A stretch of 13,206 nucleotides of DNA from JAHFOW01 sp964370795 (GTDB taxonomy: Bacteria; Planctomycetota; Brocadiia; Brocadiales; Brocadiaceae). The translations under genes and the position numbers were made by a program. Location of the stretch: assembly GCA_964370795.1 (NCBI GenBank), contig CAYJME010000080.1, positions 1 to 13,206 of the forward strand, read 5' to 3'. Below, one piece after another: positions 5,962 through 13,206 of the stretch (its first letter is position 1; the number at the start of each line of letters is the position of its first letter). The notes beneath the pieces are model-generated. The model searched no databases and was not told the DNA's origin. It saw only the letters and a list, made by a program, of their open reading frames with translations.

Positions 5962-7887
5962 CTATATCTTTAATCCAATTTCCACACCTTCAGCAACAGC
6001 CTCCAAGACTGTACGGCCTTCTACGGCATCGCCAATGGTATAAATCTCCGGCACTGCATCACGAAGAGATGCAGCAAGCGTCTCGTTAGGCTGATGAAGG
6101 GTGGGAATTATAATATTGTCAAAGCCATCGAGTTTTTGATCCGGTTCTCTACGACGGCTAATGATTATGTAATCACGTCCCATTTCGCTTACCTTTGTAT
6201 TGATATGTAATTGAGCGCCCATTTTTTTAAGCCTCTCGCTTATATGATAACGTGGGTGTGCCGCTAGTTCCAGGGCAAGGACACGTCTCATTTCTATAAG
6301 AGTAATCTTTTTTCCTCTCGAAATGAGGAAATCTGCAAGTTCACAACCTTCCGGTCCGCCGCCAACGATTGCTATATTATTTCCCAGGGAATCAACCGCA
6401 GAAAAGGCATTTCTAACACTGAGGGCGCCGCTTTCCTGCGCGCCTTTGATGCCAAGGAAAATATGTTTGGCTCCATGAGCAAGAACGACGGCATCTGCAT
6501 TAAATTGTTTTATAGTCGCCTCGTCAGCCTCTTTATTCACCTGAATCACGGTATTCGTCTTTTTTACCTGATTAATGAGGTAATCGAGAAATTTTTTCAT
6601 AGGCTCTTTTTTGGGCGCCAGGGATGCATAACGGAAACTCCCGCCGGGTTGCGCATCCTTTTCCCATAACGTTACGTTGTGCCCACGGCTTGATAATCCA
6701 TGAGCAGCGGATAGGCCTGCAGGCCCGCCTCCGATAACCAATATCTTCTTTGGCCTTTCGGGTTTTTGCATGCGAGCAGTCCCTTCCTTTCCAACGTAAG
6801 GATTGACTGTGCAGACAAGTTTTTTATCAGAAATACTTTCGATACACCGATTACAACTCAGGCAGGTTCGTATATCATCAAGCCGTCCTTCTTTTACTTT
6901 ATTTGGGAATTGCGGGTCTGCGATGAGTGTCCGGCCAAGCGCTATGAGGTCTGCCTTATTTTGTTGTAATATATTTTCCGCCACCTGCGGGTCTATAATT
7001 CTCCCTACGGTTAATACAGGGATTTTTACAACAGACTTAATACCGCCGGCCAGGTGAGCGAAGCATCCTTCTTCCAGATAATAGCAGGGGATGTTATAAA
7101 GGGCAGATGCATAATTACATGCAGAGACATGGAGTGCGCTTGCGCCAGCCTTTTCCAGGATTTTAGCAATTTCTTTGCCTTCCGGCAGTTTGATTCCTGT
7201 GTCAGTATATTCATCTGCGCTCATACGACAGATAATGGGGTAATCTTTGGGCGTTGATTTTCTGATATTTTCAACAATTTCACGGGCAAATCGTGACCGG
7301 CGGACAGTGTCTCCTCCATAATCGTCAGTTCGCATATTTGATTCTGGAGACAGGAATTGATTTACCAGATAGCCGTGAGCCATATGGATTTCAACGCCGT
7401 CAAATCCTGCCTTTACGGCACGTTCGGCGCCTTCGGCAAATTTGGTTACTAAAGACTTTATTTCTTCAACGGTCAATTCCCGGGGCACTTGTTTGGTTAA
7501 TGGGCTCGGAATTGCGGAAGGAGCAACTGGCTCTAAGTTTGTATAATAAGGTAATGCCTCCTTTCCTGCATGACTCAACTGGATGACAATCTTCCCACCG
7601 GTATCGTGGATACAGTCGGTGAGTTTTTTTAGTCCGGTGACAAATTTATCATCATAGATACACAACATGCCGGCATTAACCCTCCCAGCGGGTTCTACCG
7701 CTGTGTTTTCTACCGTAATGTAACCGACACCGCCGAGCGTGCGTTCTTTATAGTATGCAATGATCTCTTCCGTAACAAACCCTTCTGCATTACACAAATG
7801 AGTTTCCATAGGGGGCATCACCATGCGGTTCTTGATAGTGAGAGTTCCGATTTTAAAAGGACTGAAGAGCTTTGGAAATGAAGTCAT
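5962..7887 (-). CDS. Old-yellow-enzyme-type oxidoreductase with 4Fe-4S and FAD/NAD(P) domains
   Basis: A 641-residue flavoprotein built like 2,4-dienoyl-CoA reductase (FadH), enoate reductase and trimethylamine dehydrogenase. Residues 1-330 are an FMN-binding TIM barrel (start FSPFKIGTLTIKNRMVMPPM; catalytic H168 and H171 in EIHMAHGYLVNQFLSP). The Cys set C342, C345, C348, C359 binds a 4Fe-4S cluster, with spacing like trimethylamine dehydrogenase rather than E. coli FadH. FAD (VIGGGPAG, 385-391) and NAD(P) (VGGGPEG, 508-514) Rossmann motifs follow, and IYTIGDAVEGR near the end is the FAD-binding GD motif. Electrons would pass from NAD(P)H via FAD and Fe-S to FMN to reduce an activated C=C bond. 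AGGAGG lies 12 bases upstream. The substrate is unknown; its place after mqnE is suggestive but proves nothing. Confidence 0.9.
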   Translation of the reverse strand: MTSFPKLFSPFKIGTLTIKNRMVMPPMETHLCNAEGFVTEEIIAYYKERTLGGVGYITVENTAVEPAGRVNAGMLCIYDDKFVTGLKKLTDCIHDTGGKIVIQLSHAGKEALPYYTNLEPVAPSAIPSPLTKQVPRELTVEEIKSLVTKFAEGAERAVKAGFDGVEIHMAHGYLVNQFLSPESNMRTDDYGGDTVRRSRFAREIVENIRKSTPKDYPIICRMSADEYTDTGIKLPEGKEIAKILEKAGASALHVSACNYASALYNIPCYYLEEGCFAHLAGGIKSVVKIPVLTVGRIIDPQVAENILQQNKADLIALGRTLIADPQFPNKVKEGRLDDIRTCLSCNRCIESISDKKLVCTVNPYVGKEGTARMQKPERPKKILVIGGGPAGLSAAHGLSSRGHNVTLWEKDAQPGGSFRYASLAPKKEPMKKFLDYLINQVKKTNTVIQVNKEADEATIKQFNADAVVLAHGAKHIFLGIKGAQESGALSVRNAFSAVDSLGNNIAIVGGGPEGCELADFLISRGKKITLIEMRRVLALELAAHPRYHISERLKKMGAQLHINTKVSEMGRDYIIISRRREPDQKLDGFDNIIIPTLHQPNETLAASLRDAVPEIYTIGDAVEGRTVLEAVAEGVEIGLKI

Positions 7888-7975
7888 TGATTAAAAAAAC
7901 CTCCTAACATGGATAAACTTAACAAATTTCTTGATTCGACACTTACAAAATGGAAATATTTGCGTTTCGTGGTAC

Positions 7976-9091
7976 TTATACTGATTGTATTGCAATCCTC
8001 TTTCTTCTTACAGGATTGTAAAGGGTATCTCTTTCGACCGGATCGCGACCAGCCTCTTTGATCAGTCTGACGATCTCGCGGACAGACATGGCCTCTGGTG
8101 TTTCTGCTCCGGCAGCATGGGTGATTTTTTCTTCCTGTATCGTACCATCAATATCGTCTACGCCAAAGTAAAGAGCAACCTGTGACTGCTTGATTCCCAG
8201 CATAATCCAATATGCCTTGATATGATCAAAATTGTCGAGCATCAACCGGCTGATTGCAATGACCTTTAAATCGAGCATAGACGTGGTACTGAAATGACCT
8301 GTTAAATCGGTATTTTTTGGATGAAACGCAAGCGGTATAAAAGTCATAAAACCGCCAGTTTTATCCTGAAGTTCCCTTAACATGATCAGATGATGGACTC
8401 TATCTTCGGGTGTTTCAACGTGGCCATAGAGCATGGTTGCATTGCTTCGCAAACCCAGATTATGTGCCGCGCCCATTATCCTTAACCATCCCGCTCCGCT
8501 CAATTTCTCAGGACATAATTGCTCGCGGACTCTTGGAGAAAATATCTCGGCGCCGCCTCCGGGCAGTGAGCCTAGTCCCGCCTCCTTGAGTATTTTTAAC
8601 GTTTGGCGTACGGAAAGCTTTGCTATTTGAGACAGGTGCTCGATCTCTACAGCGGTAAATGCCTTGATATGGATGTCAGGGCAATGTTCATGAATTTCCC
8701 GGATTATATTTACATAAAAATCAAAGGGAATATCCGGGTGCAGTCCGCCGACAATGTGCAATTCGGTTGCCCCCTCCTCTGCGGCTGTTAAGGCTTTTTC
8801 TAATAGTTCTTCCCTGCCCATAGCATACGAACCGGCATCCTCTTTATCCTTGCTAAATGCGCAGAACTTGCATCGGTTCTTGCAAATATTGGAATAATTG
8901 ACGTGGCGATTGATGATGTAATACGCCTTATTGCCATTTTTACGTTCACGGATGATATTAGCACAATGACCAATAGGGAGGATGTCGTTAGACTTGAAAA
9001 GCCTCACACCGTCGTCAAAACACAACCGTTCGCCGTGTTCTGCCTTTTTGAGGATATCATAGATAGGTGAGGACGTGAATAACTTTTCCAT
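7976..9091 (-). CDS. mqnE: Aminofutalosine synthase (menaquinone biosynthesis)
   Basis: A radical SAM enzyme of the futalosine route to menaquinone. It joins 3-[(1-carboxyvinyl)oxy]benzoate to the SAM adenosyl radical to give aminofutalosine. The SAM cluster motif is C70-x3-C74-x2-C77 within NYSNICKNRCKFCAF. Other MqnE signatures are GLGSLPGGGAEIF, SNATMLYGHVETPEDR, GGFMTFIPLAFHP followed by KNT, and the C-terminal DDIDGTIQEEKITHAAGA. The length (371 aa) is normal. MqnC and CofH share part of the pattern, but HPKNT and the GHVET loop favour MqnE. It lies 30 bases after tyrS in the same direction. Menaquinone is the quinone known from anammox bacteria, which fits the proposed host. The other mqn genes are not in this window. 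Confidence 0.93.
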   Translation of the reverse strand: MEKLFTSSPIYDILKKAEHGERLCFDDGVRLFKSNDILPIGHCANIIRERKNGNKAYYIINRHVNYSNICKNRCKFCAFSKDKEDAGSYAMGREELLEKALTAAEEGATELHIVGGLHPDIPFDFYVNIIREIHEHCPDIHIKAFTAVEIEHLSQIAKLSVRQTLKILKEAGLGSLPGGGAEIFSPRVREQLCPEKLSGAGWLRIMGAAHNLGLRSNATMLYGHVETPEDRVHHLIMLRELQDKTGGFMTFIPLAFHPKNTDLTGHFSTTSMLDLKVIAISRLMLDNFDHIKAYWIMLGIKQSQVALYFGVDDIDGTIQEEKITHAAGAETPEAMSVREIVRLIKEAGRDPVERDTLYNPVRRKRIAIQSV

Positions 9092-9121
9092 AAACCCTTA
9101 TTATTGAAAAATGCTTATTTA

Positions 9122-10339
9122 TTAATTTATTACCACCCGTGCAAATCTTCGTTTGCCTACCTTGAGAATGGAACCGGATTTTATCTCGGTATTTAAAGTA
9201 GAGTCTGTAATTGATTCATTGTTTATGCTCACGCCGCCCTGCTCAATTAATCGTCGTGCTTCACTGTTGGTAGCAGCAAAACCACATAATACCATGAGAT
9301 GGACAATCCATATCTTGCCATAGGGTAGTTCGCTGTTGGATATTTGCACTTCCGGTATATCGTCTGGCAGGGCATGTTCTTTGAAAATACGGTCAAATTC
9401 AGCAGAGGCAACATCCGCCTCTTTTTTGTTATAATAACGGTGAACAACGGCCTTTGCAAGCACAACCTTTGCCGTACGGGGGTGTGTATGGCGATGATCG
9501 AGTAATTGTTCGATTTCCTGGATACCCAGGTCTGTCATAAGCTCGAAATATTTGCGCATGAGATTGTCAGGGATAGACATTACCTTGCCAAACATCTCTC
9601 TGGGAGGTTCGGTGATACCAATGTAATTCCCCAGACTCTTGCTCATCTTTTTATTACCATCGATGCCTTCTAGAAGGGGTGTTGTCAATGCGATCTGCGG
9701 CTCCATGTTCGCATCCTTCTGCAGATCTCTTCCCACGATAAGGCTAAAGAGCTGGTCGGTGCCCCCTAATTCTACATCACTCTTGACCATGACGGAGTCG
9801 TAGCCCTGCATCAGGGGATAGATGAATTCATGGACGCTGATGGGGATACCGGCGGCATAACGTTTCGTAAAATCATCGCGCTCCATCATGCGGGCCACCG
9901 TCATCTTTGCGGCAAGTTTGATAACCTCATGAAAGGTCATCTTTTCAAACCATGTGCTGTTGTATATCACTTCTGTCGTGTTCAAATCAAGAATCTTGCC
10001 TGCCTGGGAGAGATAGGTCTTTGCATTTTCCAGAACCTTTTCATAGGTAATCATGGGTCGAGTCTTGTTGACTCCTGATGGGTCACCAACCGTTGCCGTA
10101 TAATCGCCGATAATAAGGATGGCGGTGTGCCCAAGTGATTGAAATGTGCGCAATTTATGGATGGGAATGGCGTTCCCTATGTGTATGTCGGGGGCAGTCG
10201 GGTCAAGCCCTAATTTTACCCTGAGCGGTTTGTTTTCCTGGTGCGACCTTTTTAGTTTTTTGGTTAATTCTTCTTTTGTGACAATATCTACCGTACCGCG
10301 CAGTAGAATGTCCAACTGTTCTTCTACATCTCTGAACAT
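9122..10339 (-). CDS. tyrS: Tyrosyl-tRNA synthetase
   Basis: Charges tRNA-Tyr in the cytoplasm; 405 residues. Class I signatures are HIGN at 53-56 (in LGLDPTAPDIHIGN) and KMSKS at 231-235. A C-terminal S4-like RNA-binding domain is present (roughly 340-400: NSEARRLIEQGGVSINNE...LKVGKRRFARV). The sequence belongs to the TyrZ-like group of bacterial TyrRS rather than the E. coli TyrS group, judging from the N-terminus and S4 placement. GGAGGAG directly precedes the ATG. It lies 42 bases after the CPBP protease gene and 30 before mqnE. That spacer is too short for a T-box leader. Identification is firm; the subgroup is less certain. Confidence 0.96.
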   Translation of the reverse strand: MFRDVEEQLDILLRGTVDIVTKEELTKKLKRSHQENKPLRVKLGLDPTAPDIHIGNAIPIHKLRTFQSLGHTAILIIGDYTATVGDPSGVNKTRPMITYEKVLENAKTYLSQAGKILDLNTTEVIYNSTWFEKMTFHEVIKLAAKMTVARMMERDDFTKRYAAGIPISVHEFIYPLMQGYDSVMVKSDVELGGTDQLFSLIVGRDLQKDANMEPQIALTTPLLEGIDGNKKMSKSLGNYIGITEPPREMFGKVMSIPDNLMRKYFELMTDLGIQEIEQLLDHRHTHPRTAKVVLAKAVVHRYYNKKEADVASAEFDRIFKEHALPDDIPEVQISNSELPYGKIWIVHLMVLCGFAATNSEARRLIEQGGVSINNESITDSTLNTEIKSGSILKVGKRRFARVVIN

Positions 10340-10381
10340 AGCTCCTCCGGTGTATTACTCATGAGTGATGAATAGCTCAAA

Positions 10382-11212
10382 TTAAAATACCGGCACCTTT
10401 CCATCTAAAAAAAATTTAAAATACAATAAAAAAACAAGGGTTAGTGAATTATGGAGAATATGAACGACAACTGAGGCTGCGAGGGTCTGTGTCCTTTCAT
10501 ATAAGTTACCCAGGAGCATACCGAGAATAAAAATCTGTAAAAAAGCAAATGCATCCATGTGGACAGCAGCGAAGAGGGCAGAGCTTACCAGTGTTGCATA
10601 TTGCCCTCCCATGGAATTTTTCAATGCCGATTGCAGAAATCCACGGAATAAAATTTCCTCTACAACGGGCGCTACAACAACTCCAAAGAATACCAAACTG
10701 AATAAGACAAAGAAAGACCTTTCTCCTAATACCCATTGTACAACATCCTGCGTCTCCGGCATTATTCCATAATAAGTTGAGAGGAGGTTGATGATAAAAC
10801 CTGCCAGAATAATTATGGGAAGCGTAATCAGGTATTTTTTAATGCCAAGTTTTATATTGCTTGATAGGTCTGCAAAGGTAAGACCCAGCGCAGCAACTGA
10901 TTGGCCATATTTTATCCGAACGATATAGAACACATAGGAACAAATAAGCACGTTAATAAAAAATGAGACAAAGAGCACCAGGTAACGATATCCAACGGTG
11001 TAGGTGTTGGCAGCGTGACCGGAAATTGTATAAATAGCCCGTGTAATCAGAGGCATTCCGACAAACATAAGGAGCATATAGAAAAAAAAGACCTTTATGG
11101 CATCCGTTATATTCCATCGGTTGTTAAACACTGTTCTTTTGCGAATCTTTGCAGTGTCAGCCTTTAATAATTTGAATAAATACTTCTCTGTGTCGTGGTC
11201 CATCAAATTCAC
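10382..11212 (-). CDS. CPBP family intramembrane glutamic endopeptidase
   Basis: A polytopic membrane protease of the CPBP (Rce1/CAAX-like, also called Abi) family, 276 aa from GTG at 11212; ATG at 11203 is an alternative. About six to eight hydrophobic segments can be seen from residue 30 onward. The catalytic motifs are EEILFR (E185, E186, R190), H218 in FAAVHMDAF, and H251-x3-N255 in VVHILHN. Relatives process prenylated or secreted peptides, or act in bacteriocin immunity; the bacterial substrate here is unknown. There is no clear ribosome site, and the start lies inside the end of yjbQ (56-base overlap), so translation is probably coupled. It is followed 42 bases later by tyrS. Confidence 0.88.
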   Translation of the reverse strand: MNLMDHDTEKYLFKLLKADTAKIRKRTVFNNRWNITDAIKVFFFYMLLMFVGMPLITRAIYTISGHAANTYTVGYRYLVLFVSFFINVLICSYVFYIVRIKYGQSVAALGLTFADLSSNIKLGIKKYLITLPIIILAGFIINLLSTYYGIMPETQDVVQWVLGERSFFVLFSLVFFGVVVAPVVEEILFRGFLQSALKNSMGGQYATLVSSALFAAVHMDAFAFLQIFILGMLLGNLYERTQTLAASVVVHILHNSLTLVFLLYFKFFLDGKVPVF

Positions 11213-11552
11213 AAAGGTAAATGCCTTGCCATGTCCCTCGTATCAATCTTCCTTCCGAAATGGGTATAGATACACAAGAACCCACGAGCGTTGATTTTAT
11301 ATGGGCTGCGGAGTTTCCCTCATCATGGGTATAGTTGCCATTCCAGGGGACTATGTTATCAAGTTTGTTGAGAATATCTTTCCGTACAGAAGGGTCAGCA
11401 TTTTCATTGATCGTAATGCCAGCGGTAGTATGTGGTATGTATACATAACACATGCCTTCTTTTGTTTCTGATTTTTGTACAATTTCACTAACTGCTTGTG
11501 TTATATCAATAAATTCGCTTCTTGAATATGTTTTTATGGATATTTTTTCCAT
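11157..11552 (-). CDS. yjbQ: YjbQ family protein (UPF0047; thiamine-phosphate-synthase-like)
   Basis: A small cytoplasmic protein of 131 aa with the complete family signature: HTTAGITINENADP (H41), HDEGNSAAHIK (H76, H84), PISEGRLIRGTWQGIYLCEF, then DGPRHR. Members are trimers with a metal-like site and have been described as having minor thiamine-phosphate synthase activity; the true role is not settled. The ATG at 11552 has GGAGG 17 bases upstream (11570-11574), too far to be ideal, and no closer start codon is present. It is the first gene of the long minus-strand cluster and has a good promoter. Confidence 0.9.
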   Translation of the reverse strand: MEKISIKTYSRSEFIDITQAVSEIVQKSETKEGMCYVYIPHTTAGITINENADPSVRKDILNKLDNIVPWNGNYTHDEGNSAAHIKSTLVGSCVSIPISEGRLIRGTWQGIYLCEFDGPRHREVFIQIIKG

Positions 11553-11600
11553 TTTCGAAATTTATGTAGCCTCCGCGCTCTTTGCGAACTCTGGGGTGGA

Positions 11601-11629
11601 ATACTACAATTTATAAGTAAATGTAGTAT
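11601..11629 (-). promoter_or_regulatory. Dyad overlapping the yjbQ -10 and start site
   Basis: ATACTACA (11601-11608) and TGTAGTAT (11622-11629) are perfect 8-bp arms; after one mismatch two further inner pairs match. The right arm overlaps the -10 box at 11633-11628 and the dyad covers the predicted start. This placement suits a repressor operator controlling the operon, or a hairpin at the very 5' end of the mRNA. Confidence 0.45.
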
Positions 11630-11656
11630 CGTAATAGTTAGAGGCGATTTTGTCAA
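11628..11656 (-). promoter_or_regulatory. Sigma70-like promoter for the yjbQ operon
   Basis: On the minus strand a consensus TTGACA (11656-11651) is followed after 17 bases by TACGAT (11633-11628). Transcription would start near 11621, giving a leader of about 70 bases before the yjbQ ATG. I see no equally good promoter inside the operon. Confidence 0.6.
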
Positions 11657-11794
11657 ATCTAATTGTTTTTCCAGGGGGGGCATACGAATAATTTTGACTT
11701 TTATTTTATTATTATAATTGTATAATATGACCTCTTTATTGTTTCTGGCGAGTTGTTTTTTTACGTCATTTCATTAATAGGAACGAAGAGAAAT
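11657..11794 (+). promoter_or_regulatory. AT-rich upstream region of the secreted repeat protein
   Basis: Holds a G7 run (11673-11679) and TTGACT (11694-11699), followed by two TATAAT boxes at 11713-11718 and 11721-11726. The spacings to TTGACT are 13 and 21 bases, neither ideal, so the exact promoter is unclear. Transcription to the right is likely from one of these -10 boxes. Confidence 0.3.
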
Positions 11795-12945
11795 ATGAAA
11801 AAGAGCATTATGCGTTTTGTAGTGCCCGTAGTTTTCCTGATATGTACGACTTTATTACAAAACCTTTTTGCTGAACAGTGGAGTACAAATCAAGACAATA
11901 TTGCAAAAACTGCAGTGAATACATGGAAGACCGAAACGGTGGTATCGTTGAGTAACAATCTTTACCTCTCTTCAAGGACAATTGCGATAGATTCAGATGG
12001 ACATCCTCACATTGTCTATTGCAAAGATAACCGCCTTTACCATGCATACCATAATGGAACTCAGTGGCAATACGAGAAAGTTGATGAATCCACATTCGTA
12101 GATCGCGGTGCATCAATTGCAGTAGATACATTTAACAATGTGCACATAAGTTATTATGACACTACGAATGCAGATCTCTGGTATGCGGTTAAAAAATCGG
12201 GGAGGTGGTCAACGGAAAAGGTAGATGATACGGTATTGCTTACCGGTAGTTTGACCTCCATAGCGGTAGACAAAAATGGCAAGGCTTACATTATTTACAC
12301 AAAATTTACACAAACAGCTCCATTTTTGACATCAAGTATGCAACCAACACATCAGGTGTATGGGTAACAGAAAAGGTATTTACTGGGGCTATCGCTTCGT
12401 TTCTCTCCATAGCAGTTGACAGCAATGGCAAGTCGCATGTCAGTTATTATGCCGTAGGTGATGCTGATGGTGGAAATCTCATCTATGTAAACAATGCAGG
12501 AAATACATGGACAGCAGAAACGGTTGATAGCGTAGGAAATGTTGGTTTGTATTCTTCCATAGCGCTGGACGCAAGTAACAATGTGCACATTAATTATTAT
12601 GATGTGACGAAGAGTATTCTTAAATATGCAACGAAAACTACGGACGCTGCTACTCAACCAACCGTGAAAACGGGTATAGCAACAAAAGTGGCCGTTAATT
12701 CGGCAATGCTGAATGGGACAGCGAATGCCCAGGGAACAACAACAAAGGTGTGGTTCGAGTACGGCTCGACTACCGGTGTATATAACAAAAAGTCGACCAA
12801 TAAAATGGTAAGCGGAAAGAAAAGCAAGAAGATAATCGCCAGCATAAAAAAATTATCTCCCGGAACAAAGTATTATTACAGGATTGCGGCGGAGAACAAG
12901 GCTGGAACGTCATATGGACGCGAGAAATCATTTTCGACAAAATAG
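11795..12945 (+). pseudogene. Secreted five-repeat propeller-like protein with Fn3-like C-terminus, frameshifted
   Basis: The ATG at 11795 opens a signal peptide (MKKSIMRFVVPVVFLICTTL, cleavage near FAEQ); an upstream in-frame start at 11753 would spoil it. Five repeats of about 45 residues follow, each of the form SIAVD-x-NNVHISYYD...L-YA...G-W--EKVD, as in beta-propeller sheets. The end (about 95 residues, SAMLNGTANAQGT ... LSPGTKYYYRIAAENKAG) is an Fn3-like domain. The frame read from 11795 stops at 12367. The rest continues without a stop in another frame to 12945. The break is an 11-bp tandem duplication at 12293-12314. Removing one copy restores repeat 3 (AYIIYTNSSIFDIKYAT) and a 379-residue protein. 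Function unknown; exported, perhaps surface-bound. The strong conservation on both sides suggests a very recent lesion or a sequencing error. Confidence 0.8.
12293..12314 (+). repeat. Exact 11-bp tandem duplication causing the frameshift
   Basis: ATTTACACAAA occurs twice head to tail (12293-12303 and 12304-12314). Eleven is not a multiple of three, so the second copy throws the reading frame off. Deleting either copy rejoins the two halves exactly. Confidence 0.9.
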
Positions 12946-12964
12946 GATGCCCCTTTCCTTGTAA

Positions 12965-12998
12965 TAGGTAGGGGTAGTTTATGAATTACCCCTACCTA
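12965..12998. terminator. Perfect 12-bp hairpin after the repeat-protein gene
   Basis: TAGGTAGGGGTA (12965-12976) pairs perfectly with TACCCCTACCTA (12987-12998) over a 10-base loop, 19 bases after the stop at 12945. No strong T-run follows on either strand, so it may be a transcript-end stabilising hairpin or a copy of a repeated palindromic element rather than a classical terminator. Confidence 0.5.
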
Positions 12999-13031
12999 AT
13001 AAATAGAGACTTTACGTACTGGCCATCGGGA

Positions 13032-13145
13032 TTAAATTCTTTCGTATACCCACACCTTTCCGCCGTCTCTCATTTCATCTATTCTCTTTACAAGTCTTTT
13101 CTTATAGAGATTCAGGAGCCTTGTTCCACTCGTTTCAATCCTCAT
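13032..13145 (-). CDS. Doubtful 37-residue ORF beginning inside the CRISPR-like repeat
   Basis: On the minus strand ATG at 13145 opens MRIETSGTRLLNLYKKRLVK and continues to WVYERI, with TAA at 13032. It is Lys/Arg-rich and looks protein-like, but the first five codons are part of the repeat and there is no ribosome site. It may be the relic of a gene's C-terminus at the distal end of the array, or chance. The region 12999-13131 shows nothing else I recognise. Confidence 0.15.
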   Translation of the reverse strand: MRIETSGTRLLNLYKKRLVKRIDEMRDGGKVWVYERI

Positions 13146-13206
13146 CCAGCCCGAAGGCTGGATGCTATTTCCTTCCTTCCTCCCGCATCTTCACCCACCC
13201 CTGTTT
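13132..13206 (-). CRISPR. Edge of a CRISPR array: one full repeat, one spacer, start of the next repeat
   Basis: A unit beginning GTTTCAATCC (13132-13141) is followed by a perfect 9-bp stem, CATCCAGCC (13143-13151) with GGCTGGATG (13156-13164), over a CGAA loop. On the minus strand this is a hairpin followed by AGGATTGAAAC, the form of many class 1 repeats, whose last 8 bases (ATTGAAAC) become the crRNA handle. GTTT recurs at 13203-13206, 71 bases after the first, fitting a repeat of about 34-37 plus a spacer of about 34-37 bases. No further repeat is found to the left, so this is a terminal repeat. If transcribed on the minus strand, it is the leader-distal end, and the leader and cas genes would lie to the right. 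Only one full repeat is visible, so this remains a strong guess. Confidence 0.55.

Noticed and set aside
10340..10381. T-box or leader control of tyrS
   Set aside because: Only 42 bases separate tyrS from the upstream gene. The 10-bp palindrome ACTCATGAGT at 10357-10366 is too small to be meaningful.
12547..12945. A separate 132-residue gene starting at 12547
   Set aside because: The reading frame is open from the duplication at 12304 onward and continues the repeat pattern, so this is the second half of the split gene. The ATG at 12547 falls mid-repeat.
13061..13100. A further degenerate CRISPR repeat to the left of 13132
   Set aside because: At the expected 71-base offset there is no GTTTCAATCC-like word and no matching stem. 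ATTTCATCT at 13072 is out of register.
13165..13206. Minus-strand frame ending REEGRK with TAG at 13165, as a gene end followed by a hairpin terminator
   Set aside because: Only 13 codons are visible and no T-run follows the hairpin. The adjoining GGATTGAAAC and the 71-base recurrence of GTTT fit a CRISPR repeat and spacer better. The next bases to the right would settle it.

Overview
The window looks like chromosomal DNA of an anammox-type planctomycete (Brocadiales, for example Kuenenia or Brocadia). The clues are three small periplasmic c-type cytochromes in a row, a futalosine-pathway menaquinone gene (mqnE), moderate GC with AT-rich spacers, and a secreted repeat protein ending in an Fn3-like domain. 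The family assignments come from motifs I can read; the taxon is inferred.

Layout. Positions 1-1234 (minus) hold the first 411 codons of proS. A divergent, AT-rich spacer (1235-1604) carries back-to-back sigma70-like promoters. On the plus strand follow a cytochrome c'-like protein (1620-2147), a 485-base spacer with dyads and a possible leader or small RNA, a second cytochrome c' (2633-3043) and a class I monohaem cytochrome c (3091-3471). A bidirectional hairpin terminator (3520-3557) closes this block.

From 11552 down to 3625 eight genes run on the minus strand with overlaps or gaps of under 90 bases, apparently one operon: yjbQ, a CPBP intramembrane protease, tyrS, mqnE, an old-yellow-enzyme/4Fe-4S/FAD oxidoreductase, an alkaline-phosphatase-superfamily hydrolase, a wrecked metallo-beta-lactamase gene, and a nicotinamidase-like cysteine hydrolase. 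A promoter with a dyad over its -10 lies upstream of yjbQ.

On the plus strand at 11795-12945 a secreted beta-propeller-like/Fn3 protein is split by an exact 11-bp tandem duplication. The window ends with a perfect hairpin (12965-12998) and what looks like the distal edge of a CRISPR array (13132-13206) read on the minus strand. No cas genes are in view.

The points most worth following are the probable Met-to-Cys change at the haem axial-ligand position of the class I cytochrome, the two disrupted genes whose lesions can be read base by base, the CRISPR edge, and the structured leaders in front of the two cytochrome c' genes.
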